Assembly: GCA_015501055.1 (NCBI GenBank)
Contig: JADNYV010000082.1
Span: 1 to 64,000 of the forward strand
Reading direction: 5' to 3'
Length of the DNA: 64,000 nucleotides
From: Mucidula mucida
Lineage: Eukaryota; Basidiomycota; Agaricomycetes; Agaricales; Physalacriaceae
Position 1 is the stretch's first letter; the number at the start of each line of letters is the position of its first letter. The translations under genes and the position numbers were made by a program. Positions 11,172 to 22,944 of this stretch are shown piece after piece. Below the pieces are notes generated by a model. It did no database searches. It saw only the letters and a program-made list of their open reading frames with translations, and was not told where the DNA came from.

Positions 11172-12377
11172 TAAGAGTCTTTATTGGTTCTCTGCGGCGC
11201 GCCGTCTTTTGTCGTTGTATGTATGGATTGATAGGGTTTTATATGATAAAGGTGTTCCAAATAATGGACTGCTCAGATCGAAGCGACGAGACTCGTGCAG
11301 GGGGACTTCTGGTAAATGACGCCTTGACCTCGAACTATCACCATCTCATTTTGCTTTCAAGCTTCAAACCTCAAGTAGTTCCGCTCGGCAGACAATCGTC
11401 GTCGTCTGCCACGCCTCGCCTCAGTCGTGCAGCGCGCATTGCGTCGACTATGCTATGATCATGCAATGAGATCGCTGGCATTACGTCCGAAAACGATCTC
11501 GCTGACGACTTGTACGCCAATCTCAGTGGGTATGACCATCACGCCGTGGATCCACCACTTTTCAAACAACCTGCACCGGTGACGAGGGCAGTACAATGGC
11601 ACGATTTGGCTGTGGTGGTACGTCACTGGCACTGGCCCGCTCCTTTACAAGTCGATATGCTGACAAGCGATGCCGCTTGCGAACTTACTCCGGCAATGCA
11701 CGCCATGCGTGGGAATTACTATGGCTTTCTGTTCTCATAATGACGCATACATGCGGCTTTCTTCTCGCTACTGTCTTACCGTGAGCGACACTGCCTGGAA
11801 TGCCGATGAAGTACTATGTGGTCCTGGTTAAACTGGGTAGGTCAATATTTCTGAGCGTGGTCTCACAACATTGTAAGATTAGTGTCTCAACGGAGAAGAA
11901 GGATGTCGACTGGATTCTCTAGCTCTGGGGGCCACGCACGGCAAACAGATTGTGATTTTCCTTGCTATCACTGATGATGGGATTTTTTCCGGATTCCGCT
12001 CACACCGAGACCCTCATCAAGCTCGTTCTAGGAACCTGATGTATTTGGATGGATGCTTTAGTTGGGTTTTGTGATGTAGGTTCTGTTGATGCTGAGTGGT
12101 GTGCCGTGTATTGTCCTTCTACATAGAAGTGACTGAAAGAGTTCGTCTTGAAGCTCCAAGACATGTACATGCGGAAGTCTTCTGGTTAAATACGCCACCC
12201 ACGACATTGTCAAGTCACCTACTAAAGACTCTTTTTTCTTCAAGAAGGAGTCTGGTTTTTGAAAACGGACAACAAAGAGGTATATACTGTATCTTTCTGG
12301 TTCTTGACTGGAGTCGTCTGATTTTCTCCGGGAAGGAAGCTGCCTATAGTATATTGTAGCGTGACCTTAACGTTGAA
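11172..12377. other. intergenic, no recognisable gene
   Basis: About 1.2 kb between the truncated F-box gene and the tRNA. Short ORFs only, none with recognisable motifs. It may hold degraded 3' sequence of the F-box paralogue, but I could not align any. Confidence 0.4.
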
Positions 12378-12458
12378 GTCGGTATCGATTAGGGGTTAAA
12401 TCACCTCGTTGTGGTCTGTACATCCGAGGAGCCACTGGTTCGATTCCAGTTACCGACA
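12378..12458 (+). tRNA. tRNA-His(GTG) with a 9-nt intron
   Basis: An 81-nt cloverleaf, 72 nt after splicing. The acceptor stem GTCGGTA pairs perfectly with TACCGAC; D stem GATT/AATC; anticodon stem CCTCG/CGAGG; T stem ACTGG/CCAGT with loop TTCGATT. The loop reads TTGTGG, then a 9-nt intron TCTGTACAT at the canonical position after base 37, then C. U33, anticodon GTG, A14, G18-G19, A21 and a G15-C48 pair are all present. The discriminator is A73, as in yeast tRNA-His. Position -1 is A in the gene, so the required G-1 would be added after transcription (Thg1 pathway, established in eukaryotes). The B box GGTTCGATTCC is perfect; the A box is weaker. Confidence 0.93.
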
Positions 12459-12475
12459 TGGGTCAATTGTCAATG

Positions 12476-12480
12476 TTTTT
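12476..12480 (+). terminator. RNA polymerase III terminator of tRNA-His
   Basis: A run of five T begins 18 nt after the tRNA 3' end, as expected for Pol III termination. Confidence 0.65.
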
Positions 12481-12671
12481 GTGCGGAGGTCTGAGGCCCA
12501 ACGTTAAACTGGGTAGAATGTAAGCTTAAAGCTACGGAGCGCTCTCAGTGCTTTTACGATAAGCAGCGTGCCGCCGGGACTACTGTAACAATGAGCTGTC
12601 ACGCGCCGTGAGAAATCGGGCCTCGTGTCGTCATCCATCTATCCTTACGACTACGACTACCAGCGACGACG

Positions 12672-15600
12672 ATGTCTGATCCCCCGCCGAAAAAGATTGG
12701 CTCACTGCGCGACCGGATCGCCGCATTCGAAAAGCCCAACGCCGCGTCGGCGACACCTGGACCAGCGCCGGCGCCTCGCCCCAAGCCAGGCAATCTGCAA
12801 TGGAAGCCGCGCCCGCCGTCGCCCACTCAGCAAGCAGCCGCACCTACGGCCGAGGAGAAAAAGGCGGCCGGATTGTCGGCATCGGATGCGAAGGAGAGCA
12901 TCGGCAAGGCGGGCAGTCTCAAGGAGCGTATGGCCGCGCTGCAAGGGCGTGGCGGATTTGGTGCACCTGCGCCGCCGCCGATATCGCCCAAGCCGGCTGT
13001 AGAGAGGCCCAAGTGGAAGCCGCCTCCTCCTGTCGCGTCGCCGCCTGTAGAAGAAGATGAGCCTGCACCCGCACCCAAGAAATCGGTGGAGATCCCCTTG
13101 GAGGAGCCCAGTGTTACTGATGCTGCACCTAGTGCTGAGGTTGAGGTCGAGGAACAGGCTGAGCAAGAAGCAGGAGAAGCCGATCCTGAGGAGGAGGAAC
13201 GTCAGCGACGCGCGGCTTTGGCTGCTCGCATGGCTCGACTTGGTGGTGCTCGTGTCGGTATGGGTCCGCCTGTATTTGGTCGGAAGCCTACACCAAAGCC
13301 TACGCCTGCTGCTGAGGCTGCACCCAAGGATGCTGATGGTATGTCCTTCGAATACTCGCTATATCCTTGCTCACAGCCTCAGCAGAGTCTCCTGAACCTG
13401 CCGAGGCCGCCAAAAGCCCCGACTCGCAAGCTGAATCCAAGTCTGGTTAGTCCATTTATCGCGTATACATCGGCTATTCTGACGTATTATCAGACTACTT
13501 CCCAGTGGCTGCTCCTGTCCCCGTTCCCAGCGCCAACAAGAGTACCGATTCCCTTGGTACTGATACCTCTCAATCGATCCCTTCTCGTTCTCCGAATAGT
13601 ATGCCTGTCCCTGCTGCGCCCCGTCGCGCTGCCCCGCCTCGTCGTAAAGCAGCCAAGTCTCCTGCTCCCCCTACAGTCGAAGAAAGAGCAGCTGTCAACG
13701 ACGAAATCGCTCCTCCTGTTCCCGAACTCAAATCCGACGAGCTGGAACCCACCATCGATGAGGCTCAAAAGCGCATGAGCATGGATATCGTGACGGCTGA
13801 AGTTGGCGAATCTCGTGCGCAGCCTGCGATCGAAGCCCTACCGACGTCTCCCCAGGCAGAGGAGGCGGATGTGACAGAGGTTCCGTATAATAGAGATGAT
13901 TCGCCAACCCTCCTTCACCTATACACGACGATTCGCCGCCTCTCCCTCACCACTACCTCCAGTCCATGACTCTACTCCCGCTGCAATTCCAGAAGCAGCC
14001 GAGGTATTGAAGAAAGACGTACCCGTTACCGAGGAACCTGAGAGCGAGGAGACGCAAGAAATTAATGAGCCGCCTACCGGTAACAAGGAATCGGGATCCA
14101 GCGACGTTGTCGTGGACGACGAAGAGGTCAAGAAGAAGCATATCGCCGAACGGATGGCCAGGATGGGTGGTGTCAATCCGTTTGCGCCACCTTCCCTGCA
14201 GCGACAGACCAGTGCCGAATCAGAGACGTCTCCTCCCATCCAGCGACAGTCCAGTTCCGTGTCAGTCGAGCCTCCATCCGTGCAAAGACAGATGAGCACC
14301 TCGTCAAACGTGTCAATTTCGGAGGAGCCCAGGATTGCATCCCCCACGACATCGCCCACGATCCCACAGAAACGCTCGAGCATCTCGTCGGTACAATCCT
14401 TCGAGAAAAGGAAGGCGTCTATGGATGCATCGCTAGAGGAGTCGCGACCTATTCCCCCGCCGCGCCAGATGAGCAAAGATGGTGAATATTAGTTTCATTT
14501 TCCCCCATTCTTTCAAAGCTTCGTGTCTTTCTTTTGTTTCGGTTTCCGTATTGTCGCTGTGTAAAACAAATATTGATTCTCTCTTTGCTGTCTTTTTAGA
14601 CCATAAACCAAGTGGGATCTCAGAGGACGCGGAAGATTCGGGAGCTTTAGTCGGCGAAGATTTGGATCTCGTACGTGAGAGCGATGATGGACGTCATACT
14701 ATTGAGGACGAAGAGATACCGAGCCCGCCGCCGGTCCTGCAGCATCGAGGCCGCCACAGACGACACGTTCTCCGCCGGCACCTCAGGCGTCACGTTCTCC
14801 ACCCGCTGAATCAGATATCGATGAGGACATATCGGTTCCTCCACCTCCCCCTAGGCGGCCATCGCTCCAGAGACTCGTTGAACCAGAATTAGAGCACGAG
14901 CAAGCCCCGGCTCTTTCACCGATGAATGAAGTCGCTGACAGTCCAGTCACTCAAGATCAGAGAAGTCCTGCTCCTGCGGTACCGCATCATCTCATGGATG
15001 ATTCACCTCCAGCATCGCCTGTAGCCTTACAAGTCCCCCCACCTAGACGGTCCACGAGTGATTACGAAGAGCGCGCGTTGCCCCATCCAATGCGGTTTAG
15101 TGACACTGTGGATGATGATGAAGAGCGAATGGTTAACCGTACCCCACCACGCCGAGGTGTGCCTCCGCCCCCGCCTGTTTCGGCAGTGGAGCCTGACGAA
15201 GATGATTTGTTACCTGCGCCACCACCGCCACCACGACGTACTCCAACATCGCCTCCGACCCGACACATACCGCCACCGCCACCACCTGTATCTGCTGTAG
15301 AACCAGATGACGATGATATGCTACCCGCGCCACCTCCGCCGAGACGTAATCTCCCTTGGAGCCAGTGATTCTACCTCCCAGAAGGACTGGATCAGACGAC
15401 GTGCATGAGCCGGACATCAAGACCCCAGTGTTGACTGTCGGACCAGCGCGAGAGATCTTGGATGAGGACGAAGGTGGTAAGTGTGAGTTGTTCTTACAGA
15501 TAATGTGCTGATGGGCGTTGCAGATCCTATCGATCCGGCATTCCATAGTCCTAGTCGGCGCGAATCTCTTGCTAATGCTCCTGTTGTCCCAAGTCCTCCA

Positions 15601-17258
15601 AGAGCGGCACCTCCGACCCATTCATTGTCGCCCGAGTCTGCGCATATGTCGCTTCCGCCGATTTCGCCAACTACAGAACACACTCGGACGTCGTTACGGA
15701 TGAGCCGGAGCCGGCCGTCGACCCAGAGCAGGAAAGACGTCGTACGATTGCTGAACGAATGGCTAAGCTCGGCGGGATCAAGTTTGGCGCTCCACCTGTT
15801 CCTATGGGTCGTCCTCCTGTGCGGCGACAGACGCAGGAGAGTAAAGATGAAGAAGAGCAGCATTCTGCGCTCAAATGGAGGAAGGCGAGCCAGCGGCGGA
15901 GGAAGAAAAAGTGGAGCTTACGGAGGAGAGGAGGAGAGGGCTAGGAAGCAGCGGATCGCAGCCAAGATGGCTACAATGGGTGGACAGCGCATTGGGATGA
16001 TGCCGCCGTATGGGTTCACGGCCTCCTCCACAACGGCATGTTGAAGAAGATGAGGTGCCGCCGCCACCTCCACCGCACAGGGCGGTTCCTCCTCGTGTGC
16101 CTCCACGCCAGCTGAAGACGATGAAACCCCACCGCCGCCACCGGCATAGAGCGCCGCCTCATACACCCTCAGAGACAGATTCCGATGATGGTGTCAAAGT
16201 TGAAGCGGAAGAAAGCGAAATCGAGAGGTTAGTCATGAAGATGCTGTCGAAGCAGAGGAGGAAGCCCGCCGCCTGTGCCGACGCGAGCTGGACGAAGGAC
16301 ATCCTCTGTTCACCGTCAAGCATCGTCTGACACTGCGAGTAGTCATCGACCGCCAGTTCCGACCAGTCCTCCGCCCAGGCGAGCCAGTGTGCAAAAAAGC
16401 CCTCGACGGGAGACACGTCGTTTACATATCCTCCACCGCCGCAACAGCAAGCAGATTTCGTCATGGTGGAGGAACCAGAGCCTGCTCCGAAGAATCATGG
16501 GATCTACCATCTATTCCTGCTGCGTCGATGGACTTTGGTGCTGGTCCGGATCTGTCGATGTCGTGGTCGGAGGTTGATAACGCGGGGCGCCACCACCGCC
16601 ACCAGCTCCACGAAGAATTTCGACGAGTGGTGTTGTCCCCAGAGGATCTGACCGCCGTATGGGGCCGCATTGGCGTGCAAGTATGCGAGGCTGCCACATC
16701 GCTGCACGAAAAGTCGAAAAAGGCGCTGATTGGGGACGGGACGTATCACGGATTCATCGAGGCTGTGCTTGCGGAGGTGCCGGGCGCGGCCGGCCTGTGG
16801 CGCCTGCGTATGGGTACGCGGTGTTTGTGCAGAGCGGTGCGAGTGTGCAGAAGAGGGTTGGGGAGATTATGCCTGGGGATGTGGTGTGGATTAGCGAGGC
16901 GCGGTTTAAGGGGCATAAGGGGCTGCAGGGGTATAGCCAGCATGTTGGGGGGGAGGCGGGCGGCGGGGAGGCTGTTGTTGGGGTGGTGAGTGAGTTTGAG
17001 GGGAAGAAGAGCAAGGTGAGGGTGTTTCAGGCGAATCAGCATGTTGGGCAGCAGGTGAGTTTTTTTTGTGGAGTTTGGGTTTGGGTTTTGGGGTGGGGTG
17101 TTGATGAGACTTTTTTTTGTAGACGGTTGAGGCTGTGAGTTATCGATTGGAGGATTTGAAGAGTGGGACTGTGAAGGTTTGTGGGTGTTTGTGTGTTTTT
17201 TGTGGTGTGCTGATGAGGTTATTGGTTTTTTTAGGTTTTTAGGGTTTTAGAAGCGTGA
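12672..17258 (+). CDS. bbc1: Bbc1-like actin-patch protein, frame broken repeatedly
   Basis: Resembles fungal Bbc1, which in yeast binds the WASP homologue Las17 and type I myosins at endocytic actin patches. Starts MSDPPPKKIGSLRDRIAAFE and is proline-rich, with repeated blocks of the form ARMARLGGARVGMGPPV, AERMARMGGVNPFAPP, AERMAKLGGIKFGAPP and AAKMATMGGQRIGMMPP. The C-terminal domain (about 16650-17258) includes VWGRIGVQVCEAATSLHEKS, GDGTYHGFIEAVL, YGYAVFVQSGASVQ, VGEIMPGDVVWI and SKVRVFQANQHVGQQ, and ends VFRVLEA. No SH3 domain is seen at the N-terminus, unlike the yeast protein. GT-AG introns lie near 13339-13380, 13446-13488, 14482-14599, 15477-15523, 17055-17122 and 17178-17234. Between them the frame shifts near 13905, 13948, 14730, 15355, 15682, 15890-15950, 16008, 16100 and 16790 with no stops in the restored frames. 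That pattern suggests consensus errors more than decay. Confidence 0.72.
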
Positions 17259-18021
17259 TTGGATGGGGGGGGGTCGTTGTTTTTTTGTTTGTATTGGTAA
17301 TAGGAAGGGTCTGAATGGATGGATGTATTCGTTTTGAGGAATGGCGGGGACATGTAGTCTAGGTACTATAGCACTTAGCGTTGATGAACTTTACATGACC
17401 ATTCGTTGCGCAGATAGGCAGCGCGCGTGCGCTTTGACTTGAACGGCAGCTGTATAAACTAAAGGCGGACCCATTTCTGGCAGTCTGACGATTATTAAAT
17501 AAATGAGTGGGTTGGCTCGCTTGACAATCCTTCGGCTGAAGGTATGTCGATGACGCATATGAGCCTGCACTCGCATCAAGGTGGTGACGAATTGAGGTGG
17601 GACAGGTCATGCACTGGGCAGGATGGGTGTAGATACTGTAGGAGGCATGGTAATATGGAATGTTAACAAGAGATGAGGGGATGGCATATCTGGTCCACCG
17701 GTATCACGTTCACAAAACCTGAACAGAGAACTGAAAATAGGGCTCTCCACTGTAAATGTATATGGCAGTATACTTTACGGTAGCATACGGCAGACCGGAT
17801 CCATAACCGTAAACTTTATGAACAGAGGGAGCTTTGATTTACGCCACAGTTGATTTCGTTTGGTCTTGTTTGGTTCACACCAAGGCTTGTTCCGGTACTT
17901 AATTCTGTCTGATTGCCATGGAATACAAGACCCAGGCTACATTGCGGAGATCTTGGTTGTACTCGACATTGAAAGCGTGTGGATGTAGGAATGAAAAAGG
18001 CACCATTGAGGCTGCCCAATT
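17259..18021. other. intergenic, no recognisable gene
   Basis: The 3' flank of the Bbc1-like gene. It contains short ACGGTA/ACGGCA words near 17770-17810 but no ORF or RNA gene I can support. Confidence 0.4.
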
Positions 18022-18320
18022 CTAAAAGTTCGTGAGTTCGTGAGTTCATCAGTTCGTCAGGGTTAGCCAAGAGGCCAATGACAAATTCCAAGTGAAGGCT
18101 TCCACCTAACTCGTCTGTGCTGTATGCCGTACATCGTACCGTCCGTTGCTTCAACAGCCTTCTTGTTCACAGCAAACTAAGCATTCAGAAGAATTCCGGA
18201 GAGGATATGTTGTGTATTGGAGGCTCTACGAGCGTCGTCGAAAGGTGGGATCGGGCAATTCCACAACCCTTTTCCCTTGCCCTGACGGTCTGATGAACTC
18301 ACGAATCCACGAACTTTTAG
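18022..18320. mobile_element. short TIR element (MITE-like), 299 bp, possible TSD AATT
   Basis: The ends are inverted: the left arm begins CTAAAAGTTCGTG and the right arm ends CACGAACTTTTAG. Complementarity continues for about 40 bp through GTGAGTTCATCAG. Both sides are flanked by AATT (18018-18021 and 18321-18324). No coding capacity is visible. The superfamily is not clear; the 4-bp duplication is short and could be part of a longer TIR. Confidence 0.55.
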
Positions 18321-18628
18321 AATTCCTCATTTCTTGCCGTTATACAGCTCGCTTGGAAGGACTTGGCGACCATGCAGGCTAGTACGATTTCCATCACCGC
18401 CGTGATCTAGACCAGCCATCTCTCAGGGTCCGACAGCGCGAATGACATTGAAGATAGGGTGAGCGGCCCCGACGTGATCGCGGGCAAGCGTCGGGAGTCC
18501 AAAAAAGGCAGATGACTCCCAAATAAAGCGATCACCTGACAGCGGCTTTTGTATTGTATTATCACGCACGTCGCACGTCCCTCTTTTCGTACCCTCTTGT
18601 TTCCCACCCACCATCACCGCTTGCTAGT

Positions 18629-21279
18629 ATGCCTCCTCGTCGGTCCCAGCGCCTTGCTGGCCCCAGCACGTCCAAGGTCCCTCGTAAACGTCAGGTAGCA
18701 GCTCCTATTGTGAAGCGCGCGAGATTGGCGACGCCGGAGGAAGAAGACGACGATGCTGATGAAGATATTGAGGAGGAATATGACCAGGATGAAGATGACA
18801 GCTATGGGGATAAAGCTGGTCGCGAGAGCAAGCCGAGACACAAGCGCGCCAAAGGCGAGACACCTACCGGGGCAGGCCCGAAGCGTCACAGGGGAATGCG
18901 CGGGATACTGCAAAAGATGACCGACACACCGCTGGACGTCTTGTTCGAAGTATGTGTGATTTCTTTCTGGTCTCAGATTGCTCTAATTTGCTAGATATTC
19001 TCGTATTTGGAGCCACTGGATCTGCTGAGGATGAGTCGGACGACCAAGGATCTGCGGCAGCTTCTTATGAGCCGATCGACGGCGTTTGTATGGGAGCGCG
19101 CGCGGCTGGGTATGAGTGGCTTGCCGCCTATGCTTGAAGACCTGAGTGAGCCTGAGTATGCGAATCTGCTGTTTGATAACCATTGTCATGTATGGCTTTC
19201 TCTCTCTCTGCCAGCGAGCGTGTTGATTTCTTTTGTGTACTAGGAATGCGGCAAATGTCCGACAAAGTACGTTCAGTGGGAGGCGCGGATCCGGTTGTGT
19301 AAAAGCTGCTTGGACGATGGTGTCATGTGAGTTTTGCTTCGTTTATGTACCGCGAGTGTGGTGCTCATTTGTTCAGCATGAGTATGGATTATCAGACTTT
19401 GAGTGATATGTCGCCGAGGGCTTTTGAGCTTATGAATGTTACGCCCAAGTATAGGGTAAATGTGAAGACTGGACGTCGTGCGCGAAGTACTTTTGTTCCT
19501 CCTTCTTGCTGCTAGTGTGGCTGACTCGTTGTCATCGCTCAGTGCAACGTTACATCTACTATCATGTGCCTTCGTATCGTGAGTTGATAGACGTGTCTTC
19601 TGACGAAGCGTCGTTCTCTACGTGGTATGCCGAAGAGAGGCAGAATTATTTGGCAATGTCAGCTGTGCGTTAATCGTTCCATCCATGCTTTGCTGTAACT
19701 TCTGACTTTGGGAATTAAAGGCGGCTGAGGAGTATGAACGATGGTCGCATGTAAGGATGAATGACCGGAGTGAAGAACTCACTGCGCTTCGAAAAGAGAG
19801 ATTAGTGGGGTATATGCGCTTCGTTCTTTATAGGTGTTTCCGCTCAATTTAAATTCTAGGGTCATGCAACGTTTGGAAGCGGATGGGTGGGCTGCGGAGC
19901 TCGAGGACAGTGTATCGTTGAAAACCCTTCGCCAGCACAAGCTTGTTAATCAGCCAAAGGCGTTGACAGATCGCAGTACGTGTCTTCGTCGCCTTTCCCT
20001 TTCCCTGTACGATTCTCAACGGCGGGTTTCAAGTCTGGCATAACATCCGAGCCCCTCTTACTGAACTAATGACGACACTTCGGGCGGACCTCCAAGCAGA
20101 GAAAATGCGCACTGCGATTCCTCGGCGCACTCGACTCGTTGCAACACTTTGCAACCCCATCTTGCGCAAGATGCCGGAGGTTCCGGCGTGGCCTGAAGCC
20201 TCGATGATGTCTCAAATGGAACCGTTCTCGGGAATCATCAACAACACGCCTCTTGGCGAAGACGTTACTGCTGATGACTTTAACGAAGGTCTCGAGATGC
20301 TGCCCGACCTTTGTGTGTCATGGCGCAAGGAGCTGGAAGGACACCTCAAGAAGAAACTTTTCGACGCGGGCTGCAGCGAGGATCTATGTCTGGTGGCGAA
20401 CGCCTTCGCGTGTAAGCAGTGTCATTATGCGTATGCGGTCCACTACCCGTATTTCGCGTCGCATTCGTGTTTCTTTCCGAAAACGTGGATGCTGAACAAT
20501 ATTGAAGTTACGCGCTGTGCGTACGACAAGATCAAGGTCGCTCATCCGAACTTCCGCGCGCACTCTGAAGCGATTATCAGGATGTGCGGATTGGAGCCGG
20601 CGACGGCGACTGCGGAGGATATGGACTCTGCGGACGCGTTCTTCAGGTGTGAGGAATGCTTTCAGCAGCAGTATCAGTATTCTGGGTATACGGTTTCGAT
20701 TTTGATGCGATGGCGCGTGGCTATGGTTAGGTTCTTGGTGATTTCTCTATTTACGTTGACTCATACTTTCGTTCATTCAGGGCCATTATGAGGAACACCT
20801 GCCAAAGATCCAGCGCGTGACGGACGCGACTCTGATTGCTGGCGCGCAGACTGATGAGGAGCGCACGTTCCGCTCCGAGATCAAGTCGACGTGGTCGTCC
20901 AAGTCTTTTGTGTGCATGCATTGTAATGTGTCGGACTCGACTGAGGAAGCGCGTGCGGAGCATTTGCTTATCGCGTGCGTCTACTCCAAGTCGATGTGAT
21001 TTTTTTTTTTGCTGACTTGGATACAGGCATAATCTTACGGGCGATAGCACGCACCATTATAAGCGGAGTTTGAGAGAGAATAGTATCATCTCGCAGACGT
21101 GTCGCGTGGAGATTGCGAAGGAGCCTACACCGCCGCCTGAGGTTACGTCGGAAGACACGCCTGTCAAGTCGGAACCTGCCGACGGTTCGGAAGGGATTAC
21201 TTCGTATGATGATAATGAGGATATGTATGTGGCGTTGTCTGCTGCTGCGGCCGCTTCTACGAGCGAGAGCGCATCATAA
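18629..21279 (+). CDS. long F-box protein with Cys-rich segments
   Basis: Full-length member of the family of the gene at 9873. Residues 1-99 are basic/acidic (RKRQVAAPIVKRAR, then an acidic run); the F-box starts at about residue 100 (TPLDVLFE, splice, IFSYLEPLDLLRMSRTTKDL). Exon 1 is 18629-18949 and exon 2 is 18995-19189; further exons start at 19244, 19377, about 19542, about 19730, about 19860, about 20031, about 20781 and about 21028, all joined by short GT-AG introns. Downstream are candidate metal-binding patches: ECGKC, FACKQCHYAYAVH, FRCEECF, and a zinc-finger-like FVCMHC followed by EHLLIAH. The tail is acidic and Ala/Ser-rich. Expected role: substrate adaptor of an SCF ubiquitin ligase; the target is unknown. 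Confidence 0.7.
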
Positions 21280-21379
21280 GGTAGATGCGATATTGATGTA
21301 ATTTTACTGGTCACGGTTAAGGAATACGGAATTGTATATAATTATAATCAATCGCTCTGTACTTTGTTCAATGTCGTTC

Positions 21380-21835
21380 GGCAGGTAGAATTTACCGTGC
21401 ACGTTCAACGGTAGACACGGTAGCCGTGCACTGTCACACGTCCAACACGGCATCCTCACGGCCGGACACCTAAATTCACTCAATCTGCCGTTTCTCGTAG
21501 ATATTACACATTGTAAGAGATACATCGAGTAATAAAAAGCAAGTTCTGGTACTTACAATCGCTGTAAATGAGCCGTACAACTCAAGAAATGCCAAACGGG
21601 ATACACGGTAGTCGGACCTGAAGGGCCGTGTACACGGCCAACACGGTACTGAACACGGTCACACTGCCACACTGCCACACGTCCACGGCAGCCTACACGG
21701 TGGACACGGCCACTGTCACACTGCGACACGCCCAAGCTACACGGTCACGTCCAGGGACGGTACACGGTCGACACGCTAGCGTTACTTGGGCGTTACAAAG
21801 ACGTGACGGGGAGGTGAAAAGTTGTCGGGCATGAT
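21380..21835. repeat. ACACGG-rich degenerate repeat region
   Basis: Dense ACACGG, CACGGC and CACGTCC words in irregular spacing. The left edge (GGCAGGTA near 21381 then AATTTACCGTG) is the approximate reverse complement of the right edge of the similar stretch at 27480-27665 (CACGGTAAATTACCTG). It may be a relic of one repeat family. No coding frame is supported. Confidence 0.5.
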
Positions 21836-22414
21836 ATTCATATTACACCAGTATTAAGTATGGCGCGGCGAAGCATGTGGAAGAGGTAAACACCCTATAT
21901 GCACCACCTATCAGTACAGGTCCACGAGAGCAGGATTTAGAGTCGTCAGTCAAAAGCAGCTTGTCCTGCCTGATGTTCCGGTCGATATTGGATTGAAGAC
22001 ATCAAACACAGCTTCATCGCCTGAGTGCCATCCCGTCTTCTGAGCGGCCTGCAGCTTTGTTATTTCCTGTTCTAAGGATACCAGGTGTCAGCTCTGCGCT
22101 ACAAATCATACCTTCAACGCCGTAGTATGAGGACAGTGTGCACCAACACATGCTACTATTCCACAGAATGCATGCGTTGCAGACTCCCATCTTGCACCTC
22201 GTTCATCGCAGCTCAGTTGCTGAGCTTGCTTACTCTCATTTATTGGTTTCCCTTTGCTCCAGATACTCCCCAGACTCGGTACTAGGCAGGATGATCTCTT
22301 ATTTCCGCAAGATTGCAGTCAATTTGAAGAGGGATGTCCTGGTTGGGGAGAAGATGGTATATTTTTTCTGTAGTAGTTCATGTATATTGTGGGCGTGCGC
22401 TCAAGCAGAACAAA
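21836..22414. other. intergenic, no recognisable gene
   Basis: Short ORFs only (22085-22425 +), without recognisable motifs, just before the gypsy insertion. Confidence 0.4.
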
Positions 22415-22419
22415 GGTTC

Positions 22420-22944
22420 TGTTAGCGACTGACTATAGCCACATGACTAAACCAGGTACCACAGAGAGACTTAGGGAAAGGAAAGTGTTTGTGTTTGTAG
22501 AACTAGGCTAGGCCAGGTGTATAAACAAGATCGGAACTAAAGTACAATGATGCTACGCTACTGCTTATATACTGGTAAGTCTGTGTTTGGGACTCCTTGT
22601 CCATACATGTTTCCACTAGGGATGCTTCGCACCCTTGACCTAATGTTGTATGCTACTAGTCCGTGAAACTATTAAATACAAGTGTTGACTGCATGTAAGT
22701 AATAATACTGAAACAACCATATGTGCTACAAGTGTTGACAGTGTGCATACAAGTCCATGAGGTATCAGCATGTATGATGTTATCCATGTGTTTGGCGTGT
22801 GTCCGACATGAGTACGGCTTGGGTAATGAAAAGGAGTGTGATTGGTGACAAAACAGATGATGAAACAGTCCGTTGGTTGATAAGACAAGCCCCCAATAAG
22901 ATATAATGAGATGTGAAAATGTGAAAATATGGCAATTCATAACA
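22420..22944 (-). repeat. 3' LTR of gypsy element C
   Basis: 525 bp, beginning TGTTAGCGACTG and ending CATAACA on the plus strand. It is followed by the polypurine tract complement TCACCCCCTTCTT (22945-22957). It belongs to the older-looking subfamily with GACTATAGCC, unlike the GACTAAGCC copies at 23956, 43958 and 51616. Confidence 0.9.

Noticed and set aside
11172..12377. Remaining exons of the truncated F-box gene
   Set aside because: I could not align any part of this stretch with the downstream exons of the long paralogue.
15062..16167. Gly/Ser-rich minus-strand ORFs in the bbc1 region
   Set aside because: They mirror proline-rich codons of the plus-strand gene.
22640..22940. 80-100-codon ORFs recurring at 22640, 24149, 26460, 44152, 50141, 51624 and 58791
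   Set aside because: All lie inside LTRs of the same gypsy family and recur only because the LTR recurs; frames differ and none is part of gag or pol.
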